Source of the DNA: Hyphomicrobium_A sp963776675
Lineage (GTDB): Bacteria > Pseudomonadota > Alphaproteobacteria > Rhizobiales > Hyphomicrobiaceae
NCBI GenBank assembly: GCA_963776675.1
Contig: CAVZNR010000036.1
Span: forward strand, 71,442 to 135,441
DNA length: 64,000 nt
Reading direction: 5' to 3'
Under the pieces are notes generated by a model. It saw only the letters and a program-made list of their open reading frames with translations, did not search any database and was not told the origin of the DNA. Shown here in pieces: positions 8,792 to 17,845 of the stretch. The position numbers and the translations under genes are program-made. The first letter of the stretch is position 1, and the number at the start of each line of letters is the position of its first letter.

Positions 8792-8970
8792 GGCACCCTA
8801 AGCGATGCGCGCACGCCACAGGTGCGGAGCGAACCGCGCCGCACCGGCCGCGCGACTCAAAAAGAACGCGATAGTGTGCGTCGGTGTGCGTTGCGTTGGC
8901 TGACAGAACGTTGGAGCAAAAGCGCTTGGGCCTTCCTGCATAGGCCAGCGCGCCTTGGTCGGAGAACCAC

Positions 8971-9339
8971 ATGAGCCTTCCCCGTCTCGCCGCAGCAGGC
9001 CTCTTTGCCGCCGCCACGCTTTGCGCAGGCCTCGCCCCGGCCACAGCCGGCACGCGCTACGGCCACGGTCCGATCCTGGGCAAGGTCACGGCCCACAGCC
9101 ACTTCGGCAACGGCTCGGTGACGGCGCCGTATCGCAAAACGCCGGTGGGCTATCAGATAATGCTGCCGCACGGCACTTGGGTCTACTGCCGTACCAGCTG
9201 CTCTGAGACCCTTCGCGTGCAGACCGTCGACATCTGGGACGCCGTCATCGACAATGGCTCGCTTATCGGCGCGGGCACCTTGGATGCAGAGTGCGGCGTG
9301 CTGGGCTGCCTCACCTGGTCGCGCGACCTGCCGTTTTAG
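8971..9339 (+). CDS. secreted hypothetical protein
   Basis: A 122-residue protein with a signal peptide (MSLPRLAAAGLFAAATLCAG) cleaved near PATAG. The mature part has four cysteines (VYCRTSCSETL and AECGVLGCLTW), probably as two disulphides, and otherwise short beta strands. I do not recognise a family. It follows the previous secreted gene by about 180 bases and may be an independent unit. Confidence 0.65.
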   Translation: MSLPRLAAAGLFAAATLCAGLAPATAGTRYGHGPILGKVTAHSHFGNGSVTAPYRKTPVGYQIMLPHGTWVYCRTSCSETLRVQTVDIWDAVIDNGSLIGAGTLDAECGVLGCLTWSRDLPF

Positions 9340-9397
9340 GCTGACGCGCAGTCGGCAAGTCTCTTTCGACAAGATCGCTTGTGAAAACTGCCGTGGG

Positions 9398-9415
9398 TCC
9401 CGCTCTTCAGCGGGA
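9398..9415. terminator. hairpin between convergent genes
   Basis: Perfect seven-base-pair stem TCCCGCT/AGCGGGA with loop CTTC, lying in the 106-base gap between the secreted protein gene and the MBL hydrolase gene. There is no clear T-run. Confidence 0.45.
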
Positions 9416-9445
9416 TGACGTTGAGCGCGTGCAGGCGCGACGCGG

Positions 9446-10141
9446 TCACGCGTAGCCGGCGTCGCCGACGAGGAACGGGTTGGTCTGGCGCTCGTGGCCG
9501 ATGGTGCTCGTGGGACCGTGCCCGCAGATGAAGGCGAACTCGTCGCCCAGCGGCAGCAGCTTGGTGCGGATCGACGTGAGCAAAGCCTCATGATTGCCCA
9601 TGGGCAAATCGGTGCGGCCGATCGAGCCCTGGAACAGCACGTCGCCGACCAGCGCAAAGCGCTGCTTGCGGTTGACGAGGACCACCGAGCCGGGCGAATG
9701 CCCCGGGCAATGCAGCACCTCGAACGTGTGGCCGGCCACCGTGACGGTGTCGCCTTCGGCGAGCCAGCGGTCGGGCGTCACCGGCCGCGCTGACAGCATG
9801 CCGTAGGCCTGGCCCTGCTCGGCGAGCCTATCGAGCAGCGGACGCTCGGCCTCGTGCGGACCTTCGATGGGCACGCCGCCGAGCCGCTCCTTGAGCTCGG
9901 CCGCGCCGCCGGCATGGTCGATGTGTCCGTGCGTCAGGATGATCTTTTCCGGCTTCATGCCGGTCTCGGCGATGGCGCGCTCGATAGCTTCCAGATCGCC
10001 ACCCGGGTCGACCACCGCGCCGGTGTTGGTGCCGGTGTCCCAGATCAGGGTGCAGTTCTGCTGAAACGGCGTAACGGGGACAATGGCGGCCTTCAGGCCC
10101 GGCTTCTGCTGCGCGTCTGCGGCTTTGGCGGTGTTTGACAT
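9446..10141 (-). CDS. MBL-fold hydrolase, YcbL/glyoxalase-II-like
   Basis: A 231-residue cytoplasmic metallo-beta-lactamase-fold enzyme with both metal sites intact: LTHGHIDHAGG (HxHxDH), HCPGHSPGS, GDVLFQGSIGRTD and the final His in CGHGPTSTIGHE. The GSIGRTD segment and short length match the YcbL subgroup of glyoxalase II-like thioesterases, which hydrolyse S-lactoylglutathione in vitro. The preceding residues 1-18 are a variable leader. It is a single gene; substrate not determined by sequence. Confidence 0.85.
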   Translation of the reverse strand: MSNTAKAADAQQKPGLKAAIVPVTPFQQNCTLIWDTGTNTGAVVDPGGDLEAIERAIAETGMKPEKIILTHGHIDHAGGAAELKERLGGVPIEGPHEAERPLLDRLAEQGQAYGMLSARPVTPDRWLAEGDTVTVAGHTFEVLHCPGHSPGSVVLVNRKQRFALVGDVLFQGSIGRTDLPMGNHEALLTSIRTKLLPLGDEFAFICGHGPTSTIGHERQTNPFLVGDAGYA

Positions 10142-10272
10142 CAGTTTGGATGCGCTCCTGGCTTGTCCCCTCGCCTATCCCTCCTTAGCGGAGTTGGCGC
10201 AGATCGGCCAGACCGGCATAGTCGCCTTTCAAGCGAATCTTCCGTCAAGTCGCAGGTAAAATCGGGGGCCCC

Positions 10273-10767
10273 ATGATCACGCGGACATCGAAGTCCCTAC
10301 TTGTGCTGCTCGTGGGGCTGATCCTGCTCCTGGTCGGCATCGACAACGTCGTCGACTACCAGACCAATTTCAAATCCGTGCAACACGTGATGGCGATGGA
10401 CACGGTGTTCCCCGACTCAACCCTCACCTGGCGCGCCATCACGCAACCGGTGCTGCAGCACGCAGCGTATGCGCTGATCATCGCCACGGAGCTTATCAGC
10501 GGCGCCGTGTGCAGCGTGGGTGCCTGGCACCTGTGGCTGGCACGCGCGCAGGGTGCCGCAACCTTCAATCGCGCCAAGGAACTGGCGGTCGCAGGCCTGG
10601 TCGGCGGTTTCTGCCTGTACTTTTTCGGCTTCCTCACGATCGGCGGGGAATGGTTCCAGATGTGGCAGTCGCAGACCTGGAATGCGCAGGCCTCGGCATT
10701 CCGTTTCCTCGCCGCGATCGGTCTCGTGCTCATCTTTCTCAATCAGCGCGACGGGGAGCTGGCGTGA
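10273..10767 (+). CDS. DUF2165 family membrane protein
   Basis: A 164-residue membrane protein with four hydrophobic helices: LLVLLVGLILLLVGIDNVVD, then AAYALIIATELISGAVCSVG, LAVAGLVGGFCLYFFGFLTI and FRFLAAIGLVLIFL. The loop containing WQSQTWNAQ before the last helix and the conserved NVVDYQTNF after the first match DUF2165. Function unknown. The downstream rfbD starts about 90 bases later on the same strand. Confidence 0.75.
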   Translation: MITRTSKSLLVLLVGLILLLVGIDNVVDYQTNFKSVQHVMAMDTVFPDSTLTWRAITQPVLQHAAYALIIATELISGAVCSVGAWHLWLARAQGAATFNRAKELAVAGLVGGFCLYFFGFLTIGGEWFQMWQSQTWNAQASAFRFLAAIGLVLIFLNQRDGELA

Positions 10768-10856
10768 GGGCGTCAAAGCCGCACTTGTTAACCGATCCGG
10801 GGCGTCGGCGTGCGCCCAGCCATGTTTTCGCCGTGCCTTTGAAGGAGCGATAACGC

Positions 10857-11771
10857 ATGCGTCTTTTGATTGCCGGCTGGCAAGGACAGATCGCGCGCGG
10901 GCTCGTCGAGGCGGCGCCCGCCTGCGCCGACGTCAAGGCGTGCGCGGTGGGCCGTGCCGCGCTCGACATCTGCTCGGCGCGCTCGATCGAGCGGGCGCTG
11001 GCGCAGATCGAGCCGACGATCGTGATCAATTCGGCCGCCTATACCGCCGTCGACAAGGCGGAGACCGACGCCGAGCAGGCGTTTGCCATGAACCGCGACG
11101 GCGCGCGCATGCTGGCCGAGGCGGCGGCGCGGCGCGCCATTCCCATCCTTCATCTGTCGACCGATTACGTCTACGACGGGCGCAAGGCCGGCGCTTACGT
11201 CGAGGACGACGCAACCGAGCCGCCGACCGTATTCGGCCGCTCCAAGCTCGAAGGCGAGCTCGCGATCAAAGAAGCCAACCCGCGCCACGTGATCTTGCGC
11301 ACGTCGTGGATCTTCAGTCCGACGGGGCGCAACTTCGTCAAGACCATGCTGGCGCAGGCCGCCGAGCAGGAGCGCGTGCGCGTCGTCGACGATCAGCGCG
11401 GCAGCCCCACCTATGCGCCGCACCTCGTCGCGGCGATCCTGGAGCTGGCGCGGCAGCTGTCGGACCGCAAGGACGACAAGGGCTCGCAAGACGGCCCTGA
11501 CAACGGACCGTGGGGCGTCTATCACGCGGCCGGTGCCGGCACGACGACGTGGCGGGAGATGGCCGAGGAGGTATTCCGCTGCTCCGCGGCCCTTGGCGGG
11601 CCCACCGCGGAGGTGGAGCCGATCCGCAGCGCCGACTATCCCACGCCGGCTGCACGGCCGGCCAACTCGCAGCTCGACTGTGCCAAGCTCGAACGCACGT
11701 TCGGCGTGCGCCTGCCCGACTGGCGGCAGGGCGTGGCCGCGTGCGTGGAGCGGCTGTTGCAGGCCAGCTAG
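10857..11771 (+). CDS. rfbD: dTDP-4-dehydrorhamnose reductase
   Basis: A 304-residue extended SDR catalysing the last step of dTDP-L-rhamnose synthesis. The NAD(P)-binding motif is the RmlD form GWQGQIARGL. Also visible are NSAAYTAVDKAE, the STDYVYDG segment with the catalytic Thr/Tyr region, YxxxK-equivalent FGRSKLEGE, and LRTSWIFSPTGRNFVKTML. RSADYPTPAARPANSQLD near the C-terminus is the substrate-binding RmlD signature. Other rhamnose genes (rfbABC) are not nearby, so the precursor must be made elsewhere in the genome. It probably serves the surface polysaccharides encoded to the right. Confidence 0.88.
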   Translation: MRLLIAGWQGQIARGLVEAAPACADVKACAVGRAALDICSARSIERALAQIEPTIVINSAAYTAVDKAETDAEQAFAMNRDGARMLAEAAARRAIPILHLSTDYVYDGRKAGAYVEDDATEPPTVFGRSKLEGELAIKEANPRHVILRTSWIFSPTGRNFVKTMLAQAAEQERVRVVDDQRGSPTYAPHLVAAILELARQLSDRKDDKGSQDGPDNGPWGVYHAAGAGTTTWREMAEEVFRCSAALGGPTAEVEPIRSADYPTPAARPANSQLDCAKLERTFGVRLPDWRQGVAACVERLLQAS

Positions 11772-11784
11772 CAAGCCGTCTGCC

Positions 11785-12669
11785 TCACGTCCGATCCCCG
11801 CCGGCATCCTTCTCGGCCAATGCCCCGATCGCCGACCAATCGAGCTTGTCGCCGCCCTGCGCCAGCAACGTCAGGAACCGGTCGCGCAACAGGCTGGCGA
11901 GCGGCAGTGGAACGCGCAGCTCCTCGGCGGCGGCGAGTGTGAGCCGCACGTCCTTCAGCCCCAGGGGCGCCTCGAACCCAGCCGGCTCGAACTTTCCCCC
12001 AGCAATGAGGGCGCCATAGGTCTTGTAGACGGGTGCGCCGAACAGGGTCGACGTGAGAATGTCGACATACGCCTGCTTGTCGACACCGGCTTTGCTGACG
12101 AGCGCCATCGCCTCTCCTAGGGACTCGATCACGACCGCGATCAGGAAGTTGCCGCTGAGCTTGATCAGGTTGGCCGTCTCGGGAGCCTCCCCGACGACGA
12201 ACGTCTTTTGGCCGAATGCCTCCAGAAGAGGCGTGACCATCTGCACGGCGTCCGGTGCCCCGGCCGCCACGACGAAGAGCTTGCCCGCCGCGGCTGCGTC
12301 CGGGCGGCCGAACACCGGCGCGGCCACGTAGCTCTGACCCGCGGCGCGATGCGCTTCGTTCAACCGCTTCGACAGGGCGACGCTGATGGTGCTCGAGGAA
12401 ACGTGCGTCGACCCTTTTGGGAGGCTGGCGAGAACGCCGCCCTCGCCGAGGACCACGCGCTCGACGGCCTCGTCGTTGGCCAGCATCGTGACGACGGCGT
12501 CGCCCTTGCAGGCGCCCGCCACGCTGTCCGCGATCCTCGCGCCGCGTTGCGCGAGCGGTTCCGCCTTGGCACGGGTACGATTGTAGACGGTGACCTCGTG
12601 GGCCGCCTGCAAGAGGTTCGCCGCGATCCCGGACCCCATGCGCCCCAAACCGATAAATCCAACCTGCAT
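11785..12669 (-). CDS. NAD(P)-dependent reductase, 3-hydroxyisobutyrate dehydrogenase-like
   Basis: A 294-residue beta-hydroxyacid dehydrogenase. The Rossmann motif GFIGLGRMGSGIAANL is at the N-terminus, followed by the Asn-Arg-Thr of an NADP-type acceptor loop (VYNRTRAKAE). HVSSSTISV corresponds to the substrate-binding strand, APVFGRPDAAAAGKL to the family's GGxxGA-like loop, and NLIKLSGNFL carries the catalytic Lys (K in LIKLSGN). The C-terminal helical domain is complete. The relaxed SSSTIS motif and VFGRPD suggest the GLYR/succinic semialdehyde reductase side of the family. Substrate uncertain. Confidence 0.8.
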   Translation of the reverse strand: MQVGFIGLGRMGSGIAANLLQAAHEVTVYNRTRAKAEPLAQRGARIADSVAGACKGDAVVTMLANDEAVERVVLGEGGVLASLPKGSTHVSSSTISVALSKRLNEAHRAAGQSYVAAPVFGRPDAAAAGKLFVVAAGAPDAVQMVTPLLEAFGQKTFVVGEAPETANLIKLSGNFLIAVVIESLGEAMALVSKAGVDKQAYVDILTSTLFGAPVYKTYGALIAGGKFEPAGFEAPLGLKDVRLTLAAAEELRVPLPLASLLRDRFLTLLAQGGDKLDWSAIGALAEKDAGGDRT

Positions 12670-12863
12670 TGATGGTCGTCCTCTGCTGCGCTTCGTCGCG
12701 GCAAATGCGTCTTGCCCTTACTACTTTCGTCCAACGGGCCGCCAATACGCGGCTCCGACGACACCACGAGTCGAAGAATGCGGATAGGTCATGTTAACCG
12801 TGCGGCTCTCCGCCGCTCACGGTGGCCGTGTTTTCTTAAGGCTTGGCATCTCTGAATGGCGCA

Positions 12864-14903
12864 ATGCCCACTAACGCAATCATGAAGCACACGGCCAGAA
12901 CGGCCCGCCGAACAGTCCAAATGGCGCTGATCGGCGGTGTGCTCATCGTCTCGGCTGTCATTGTCGAGCGCATCTCCTTCGAGCAGACGGAGCGCGCCGC
13001 CATGCTGAAGCTCATGGCGGCCAATCAAACCGCCTCCGAGGTCCTGCTCGCCGACGAGCAACTCACGATGTCAGCCTACATGGCGGTAGCGACCGGAGAG
13101 CAGCGGTGGCTCGACCGCTACAAGGCCAACCTGCCGCTGATCGACGACGCCATCGACCGTGCGCAGCAGCTTGCCTCTCCCGGAGGCGGACGCCGCACCA
13201 GCAAGGCGAAATCCGCCAATGCGCGTCTGGTCGCGCTGGAAAATGCCGCGATCGATGCCCGCGCCAAGGGCGACGAGAAGCGGGCCCGCCAACTGCTCAA
13301 CGGCGGGCTCTTTCGTCACAATAAGCGGATGCTGGAGGAGGGCACGGCAAGCCTGTTCTTCGACACGGTCGACGACGCCCGGCACCAACTCTTTAATCTG
13401 CAGAGGCGCACCGAGTATGCGCTGCCTTTCATTCTCGTTCTGTGCGGGCTCGGAGCCTACGCGCTCTGGTACCGCCTCAACGTGAGCCTGGCGCGCTCGC
13501 AGTCCGCCTTCGTTCGCGCCGAACGGACCATCCGCAAGCTGGCGATGAACGACGCGCTGACGGGACTTTCCAACCGGCGCGCATTGTTCAGCGAGCTCAA
13601 GGACGCGCTGACGCAAGCTAGCCGAGAGCACAGCAAGCTCGCCGTCCTCATGATCGACCTCGATCGCTTCAAGCCGATCAACGACCAGCACGGGCATCTC
13701 ATCGGCGATCTTGTTTTGAAGCAGGTGGCCTCGCGGCTGAACGAGGCGCTGCCGAACGCGAGCATACAGGCGCGCTACGGCGGCGACGAGTTCATCGCCG
13801 TGCTCCCCTTCAGCGGCGACGACAAAAACGGGGGCGATTTCGGCCGTCAGGTCGTCGACGCGCTGCTGCAGCCCATGTGCTTCGACGGGGTGCACTTGCA
13901 GATCGGCGCCAGCGTCGGCAGCGCCATCTATCCGCACGACGCGACGACCGACGCGGAGCTCATTCGCAAGGCGGATATCGCGCTGCGGCACGCCAAGGTG
14001 CATACGCGGGGCGCCCCCGTGGCCTACAACGCCGCACTCGACAGGGATACCGACGAGCACGCCCTGCTCGAATCCGAGCTCAGGACCGCGATCGCGGATG
14101 GGGGGCTCGTTCCCTACTTCCAGCCCGTCGTCAATCTGCGCAGTGGCAAGACGCGCGCCTTCGAGATTCTGTGCCGATGGCCACATCCCACGCGCGGGAT
14201 GCTGCCGCCCGACGCGTTCATACCGCTGGCGGAGTCGACCGGGCTCATACACAAGCTCACCCTGTCGCTGTTGCGCAGCGCTTGTCTGCAGGCGCGCGAG
14301 CTGCCCGAGGAGATCAATCTGGCGGTCAACATTGCACCCCAGCAGATCCAGGACGCGTCGCTCGCCAAGAAACTCCTCGCGCTTCTGAGCGAGACGGGCT
14401 TTCCGCCCTACCGCCTGGAGGTGGAGCTCACCGAGACAGCGCTCGTCACCGACCTGCCGGCGGCCAAGCACGTCATCTCCTCATTGAAGTGCGTCGGGAT
14501 CAGGGTGGCGCTCGACGACTTCGGCACCGGCTACTCGAGCCTGTGCTATCTGTCCGAGCTCCCCATCGACATGATCAAGATCGACCGCTCCTTCACACGC
14601 ACCATGCGCGAGCGCAAAGAGAGCGGCAAGATCGTCACGGCGATCTTGGGGTTGGGCCGGAGCCTGAGCCTTACGACCGTGGCGGAAGGGGTGGAGAGCG
14701 AGGAAGACGCCAACTTCCTCAAGACCAAGGGGTGCACGCTGGCGCAGGGCAACTTCTTCGGCCGGCCGATGCCCATCGACGAGGCGGTCGCCTTTGCGCA
14801 GCGCCGCCTGCCGCCGCCAAGCGCTCCATGGTGGCCTAGCGCGCAGAGACGCGTTCGTATCGCCGCAACCTTGCCGGCTGGCTGCGTTGTTTTTCCCCTG
14901 TAG
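12864..14903 (+). CDS. membrane GGDEF-EAL protein (c-di-GMP turnover)
   Basis: About 679 residues. TM1 is near residue 20 (ALIGGVLIVSAVIV), then a helical periplasmic sensor of about 150 residues, TM2 (FILVLCGLGAYALWY), a GGDEF domain with DALTGLSNRRALF and an intact RYGGDEF, and an EAL domain. No RxxD inhibitory site precedes GGDEF. In the EAL domain the signature is FEILCRW instead of EAL, but the metal-binding and catalytic residues are present: NIAPQQIQD, ELTETAL, DDFGTGYSSL, IKIDRSF and VAEGVES. So both cyclase and phosphodiesterase activity are possible. TTG at 12843 and ATG at 12882 are alternative starts. The c-di-GMP produced may act on the PilZ synthase encoded at 28.5 kb; that link is inference. 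Confidence 0.88.
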   Translation: MPTNAIMKHTARTARRTVQMALIGGVLIVSAVIVERISFEQTERAAMLKLMAANQTASEVLLADEQLTMSAYMAVATGEQRWLDRYKANLPLIDDAIDRAQQLASPGGGRRTSKAKSANARLVALENAAIDARAKGDEKRARQLLNGGLFRHNKRMLEEGTASLFFDTVDDARHQLFNLQRRTEYALPFILVLCGLGAYALWYRLNVSLARSQSAFVRAERTIRKLAMNDALTGLSNRRALFSELKDALTQASREHSKLAVLMIDLDRFKPINDQHGHLIGDLVLKQVASRLNEALPNASIQARYGGDEFIAVLPFSGDDKNGGDFGRQVVDALLQPMCFDGVHLQIGASVGSAIYPHDATTDAELIRKADIALRHAKVHTRGAPVAYNAALDRDTDEHALLESELRTAIADGGLVPYFQPVVNLRSGKTRAFEILCRWPHPTRGMLPPDAFIPLAESTGLIHKLTLSLLRSACLQARELPEEINLAVNIAPQQIQDASLAKKLLALLSETGFPPYRLEVELTETALVTDLPAAKHVISSLKCVGIRVALDDFGTGYSSLCYLSELPIDMIKIDRSFTRTMRERKESGKIVTAILGLGRSLSLTTVAEGVESEEDANFLKTKGCTLAQGNFFGRPMPIDEAVAFAQRRLPPPSAPWWPSAQRRVRIAATLPAGCVVFPL

Positions 14904-15000
14904 AGGCACGGCGGCAACTGGCTCCGCGCAAGCGCCTGGGCTAGGGATTCTACGTGTCAGCATGACCCGCCGATTTCGGCGGCAGCAGGAGGATCCTTCC

Positions 15001-15264
15001 ATGACGCGTATGAGCTACGTCGGACTGTCCCTCGCGGTTGCTCTGATGGGTGGGGCGGCGATGTCCCCTGTCGAGGCCGGCTGCCGCCGCGCCGGCGGCG
15101 AGGCGACGATGATCACCAAGGACCTCGCCGTGTTCATGGCCACGGCCGCGCTCAAGAACTCGATTGTCGACCACGGCGAGCGGCCAAAGGGCGGCATCAA
15201 GATCGCCTGCAAGGACGACACCTTCACCACCACCTGCACGGCGCGCCGTCAGGCCTGCAGGTAG
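15001..15264 (+). CDS. small secreted hypothetical protein
   Basis: An 87-residue protein with signal peptide MTRMSYVGLSLAVALMGGAA and probable cleavage after SPVEAG. AGGAGGA lies about eight bases before the ATG at 15001. The mature peptide of about 60 residues has four cysteines (GCRR, IACKDD, TTTCTAR, QACR), suggesting two disulphides in the periplasm. No family recognised. It converges with the channel gene, with about 40 bases between stops. Confidence 0.65.
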   Translation: MTRMSYVGLSLAVALMGGAAMSPVEAGCRRAGGEATMITKDLAVFMATAALKNSIVDHGERPKGGIKIACKDDTFTTTCTARRQACR

Positions 15265-15303
15265 TCAACTTCCCTTATGAGCGCCGCGGCCCGGCCGCGG
15301 CGC

Positions 15304-17631
15304 CTAGTGCGCGATCAGGCTCGCCTGATAGATGTAGAGCGCCATCAGCACCCCCATCGCGGGGATCGCGAAAATGTGGATGACGCCGAGCGTGCCGCGC
15401 AGCCAGGCGCGGTGCGCGATGAGCGGATTCACGCGCATGATCGAGATGGCGATCATGATGCTCACCGCCATGTAGATGAAAAGGAAGATGCGGTCCGACA
15501 GCGTCGCCGTCTCGGCATCGACCTGGGGCAGCGCCAGATAGAGCGCGACGGCAGAGAGCAGCGCCGTGATCTGCACGGTGACGATGGCCTCGAAGTGGGC
15601 CCGCGGAATGAAGATCGACAGGTACGCGACCAGCAGAATGAAGGCCAACGGCACCACCACCCGCAGATAGTAGTCGGTCGTCTGGCGCGCCATCATCCAC
15701 ACGAAGGACGCCTTGTAGAACGGCACGATGCTCTGCTCGTGGCTCTTGGCGTCGGTGGTCGGGACGAAGTCCTCGTCGTAGCCGACGTATTGCTCCATCG
15801 GCTGCCAGTTGTCGGTCAGGACGGCGCGATCGCGCAACAGCGGCGGCGGCGGCTGCACGATGAAAGGCGCCTCGTCACGCTTGGGACGGATGTCGATGGA
15901 GAAGCGCTGCACGTCGAAGGGATAGCTTTCGAAGTCTGGTTCGAACATGAAGCGGCCCGCCACGTGATAAATCTTCATGTGGTCGGGATAGGCGGCGCTC
16001 GTCCCGCCCTGGTTCAAAACGCGGATGTTGAGCTGGCGATCGTTGGTTCTGGGATCGAGAAAGGCGTTGGCGAAATCGATGTCCTCGATCGAGGTGCCTT
16101 TCCCGTCGTCGTGCATGGCGAGATAGAACTCCGCGAAGAACGACTTCTCGTTGTCATTGACGCGGAAGGCGCGAACCATATCGACATCGAGATAGAGCGT
16201 GTTCACCGGGCGCAAGGATCCGTCGCGCAGGCGCACGAACTGGACGGGCGCGAGCTGGGTGGCGTTCTGGCCATGCACGAGCTGCAGGATGAACGGCGTG
16301 CGCGCGGCGGCCCGCGTGGCGGTCCGGAACGACCAGTTGTCGAAGCGGCCCTGGTAGGTGCCGCGGCCGGCCGCATAGGCGGACTTAATGCGATCGATGA
16401 CGTGCGCGCGCAATTGGGCGACGTCGGCGGGGCGTTCGGCAGAGCGCGCCGCCTCGGCGACGAGCCCGATCATGTCGGCGTACTGCCCGCCGATGCGGAT
16501 GGCGCGCAGGTTCTCATCGGACAACACACGGGGTGCCTCCTCATCGGCGCGGGGCTTGCACTCGCCCGAGGCCCAGCCGGGAGCGTCTGGCACCTTGGCC
16601 CCTTCGAAAATCCACTGCTCGGGCGCGTCGCGCGAGACGAGGCGGCGCAGCCGGTCGTTGTAGACGTCGGGAAGATCCTCCCAGGTGACCTGGTAGAGAT
16701 CGCTGGGATACGCCGCGAGGACGGCGGACGGGATGCGCTCGATGCTGCCGGTGACGAACAGGCGCGGGGTGACGCCGGCCTTGGTCAGCGCCGCGATGAT
16801 TTCGGCGGAGCGGCGCGTGCCGACGGTGAGAAAGAGCAGGTCGGGGTCCTTCTGCCGCAGGTCCTCGACGGCGGCCGCGACCTCGACGGGGTCGGGGTTG
16901 CTGTCGGCGAGAGCGAGCCGGTGATCCGCCACCAGCGCCACCCCGCTCGCGGCACCCTTGAGGCCGTCGGCAAGCGTGTCGCTGAACAGGCTATTTTTGA
17001 TGCCGACAAAGGCCGGACGCTGGGCGCCGATCTGTTTGACGAATTGCACCAGCACCGGAATGCGCTCGTCGTCCTGCGAGGCGCGCGTGGTGAAAACGTT
17101 GGGGTAGTCGGCAAAGATGGAGGTGATGGAGATATTGGACAGGAAGGGGACGCCGCTCGCCTTGATCTCCGTGCCATCCGCATCGAACACCGCCTTGGCC
17201 CGCGACGAGTAGCCGAGCCCGATGAGGGCCAGCGTATTGGGGTCGGTGACGGCATCGTGCACGTGAGTGATGGCGCGCTGGTCGTCGCGCCCATCGTCGA
17301 GAAACTCCAGCTCGACCCGGCGCCCTGCGATGCCGCCCTGTGCGTTCAGTTTGTCGCGCTCCTGCGCCGCGAGCGTCTCGATCGCGGGAAGATCGCCGCG
17401 GTCGTAGCAACGGTCGGTGCGTGAGCTGACAAGGAGCTTGATCTTGAGCGGGGGCTGGGCGGCCTCGGCCTCGGCGGCCGCCGCAGGCGCGACCTGCGCG
17501 CCGAGGCCCAGGAAGCAGACCGCACAGACCGCCACGACCGCCAATCCAAGGGCCAGCACCCCGTTACGGCAGAGGGCACCAGCCATGCGAGCCACAGCAA
17601 TCAGGGGCGGGGCGTTGCTTCTCATCGGCAT
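15304..17631 (-). CDS. PBP type I - pentameric ligand-gated ion channel fusion
   Basis: A 775-residue protein. Residues 22-50 are a signal sequence. Residues about 62-445 are a Leu/Ile/Val-binding-type periplasmic binding domain (IKLLVSSRTD, ALIGLGYSSRAKAVF, KASGVPFLSNISITS). Residues about 470-650 are a Cys-loop receptor ligand-binding beta-sandwich without the cysteines but with the Pro-loop signature FESYPFDVQRFSIDI (about 567-581). Four membrane helices follow: M1 at 653-675 with the conserved Pro (VVVPLAFILL), M2 at 681-702, M3 at 711-733, M4 at 746-772. M2 begins with Glu681 at the -2' position and has Thr 2', Thr 6' and Leu 9', as in cation-selective GLIC-like channels. It is predicted to be a homopentameric inner-membrane channel gated by a solute bound in the periplasm. 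No gene partner is evident. Confidence 0.9.
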   Translation of the reverse strand: MPMRSNAPPLIAVARMAGALCRNGVLALGLAVVAVCAVCFLGLGAQVAPAAAAEAEAAQPPLKIKLLVSSRTDRCYDRGDLPAIETLAAQERDKLNAQGGIAGRRVELEFLDDGRDDQRAITHVHDAVTDPNTLALIGLGYSSRAKAVFDADGTEIKASGVPFLSNISITSIFADYPNVFTTRASQDDERIPVLVQFVKQIGAQRPAFVGIKNSLFSDTLADGLKGAASGVALVADHRLALADSNPDPVEVAAAVEDLRQKDPDLLFLTVGTRRSAEIIAALTKAGVTPRLFVTGSIERIPSAVLAAYPSDLYQVTWEDLPDVYNDRLRRLVSRDAPEQWIFEGAKVPDAPGWASGECKPRADEEAPRVLSDENLRAIRIGGQYADMIGLVAEAARSAERPADVAQLRAHVIDRIKSAYAAGRGTYQGRFDNWSFRTATRAAARTPFILQLVHGQNATQLAPVQFVRLRDGSLRPVNTLYLDVDMVRAFRVNDNEKSFFAEFYLAMHDDGKGTSIEDIDFANAFLDPRTNDRQLNIRVLNQGGTSAAYPDHMKIYHVAGRFMFEPDFESYPFDVQRFSIDIRPKRDEAPFIVQPPPPLLRDRAVLTDNWQPMEQYVGYDEDFVPTTDAKSHEQSIVPFYKASFVWMMARQTTDYYLRVVVPLAFILLVAYLSIFIPRAHFEAIVTVQITALLSAVALYLALPQVDAETATLSDRIFLFIYMAVSIMIAISIMRVNPLIAHRAWLRGTLGVIHIFAIPAMGVLMALYIYQASLIAH

Positions 17632-17845
17632 GATCTCGCCTCGGGCACGGACAGGTGGCGGTAGTTTTATCAGACGCCCGTGACCACCGGCGGCGGCGCG
17701 CGATCAGAAAGATTTCCTGTGGCCCTTTGGCCGCGTCGGCATTTCGATCCCGCCGATGCCCGACAAAGCGGGCCTGCGGCTGCCGCAAAGCCGGCGTCTC
17801 GTGTACTCTGCACGGCGTTTTCGGGGCCAACGGCCGGGGCGAGGC

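Noticed and set aside
15277..17424. 715-codon open frame on the plus strand
   Set aside because: It lies opposite the channel gene; its translation is low-complexity Arg/Asp/Gly with no fold, typical of the antisense frame in GC-rich DNA.
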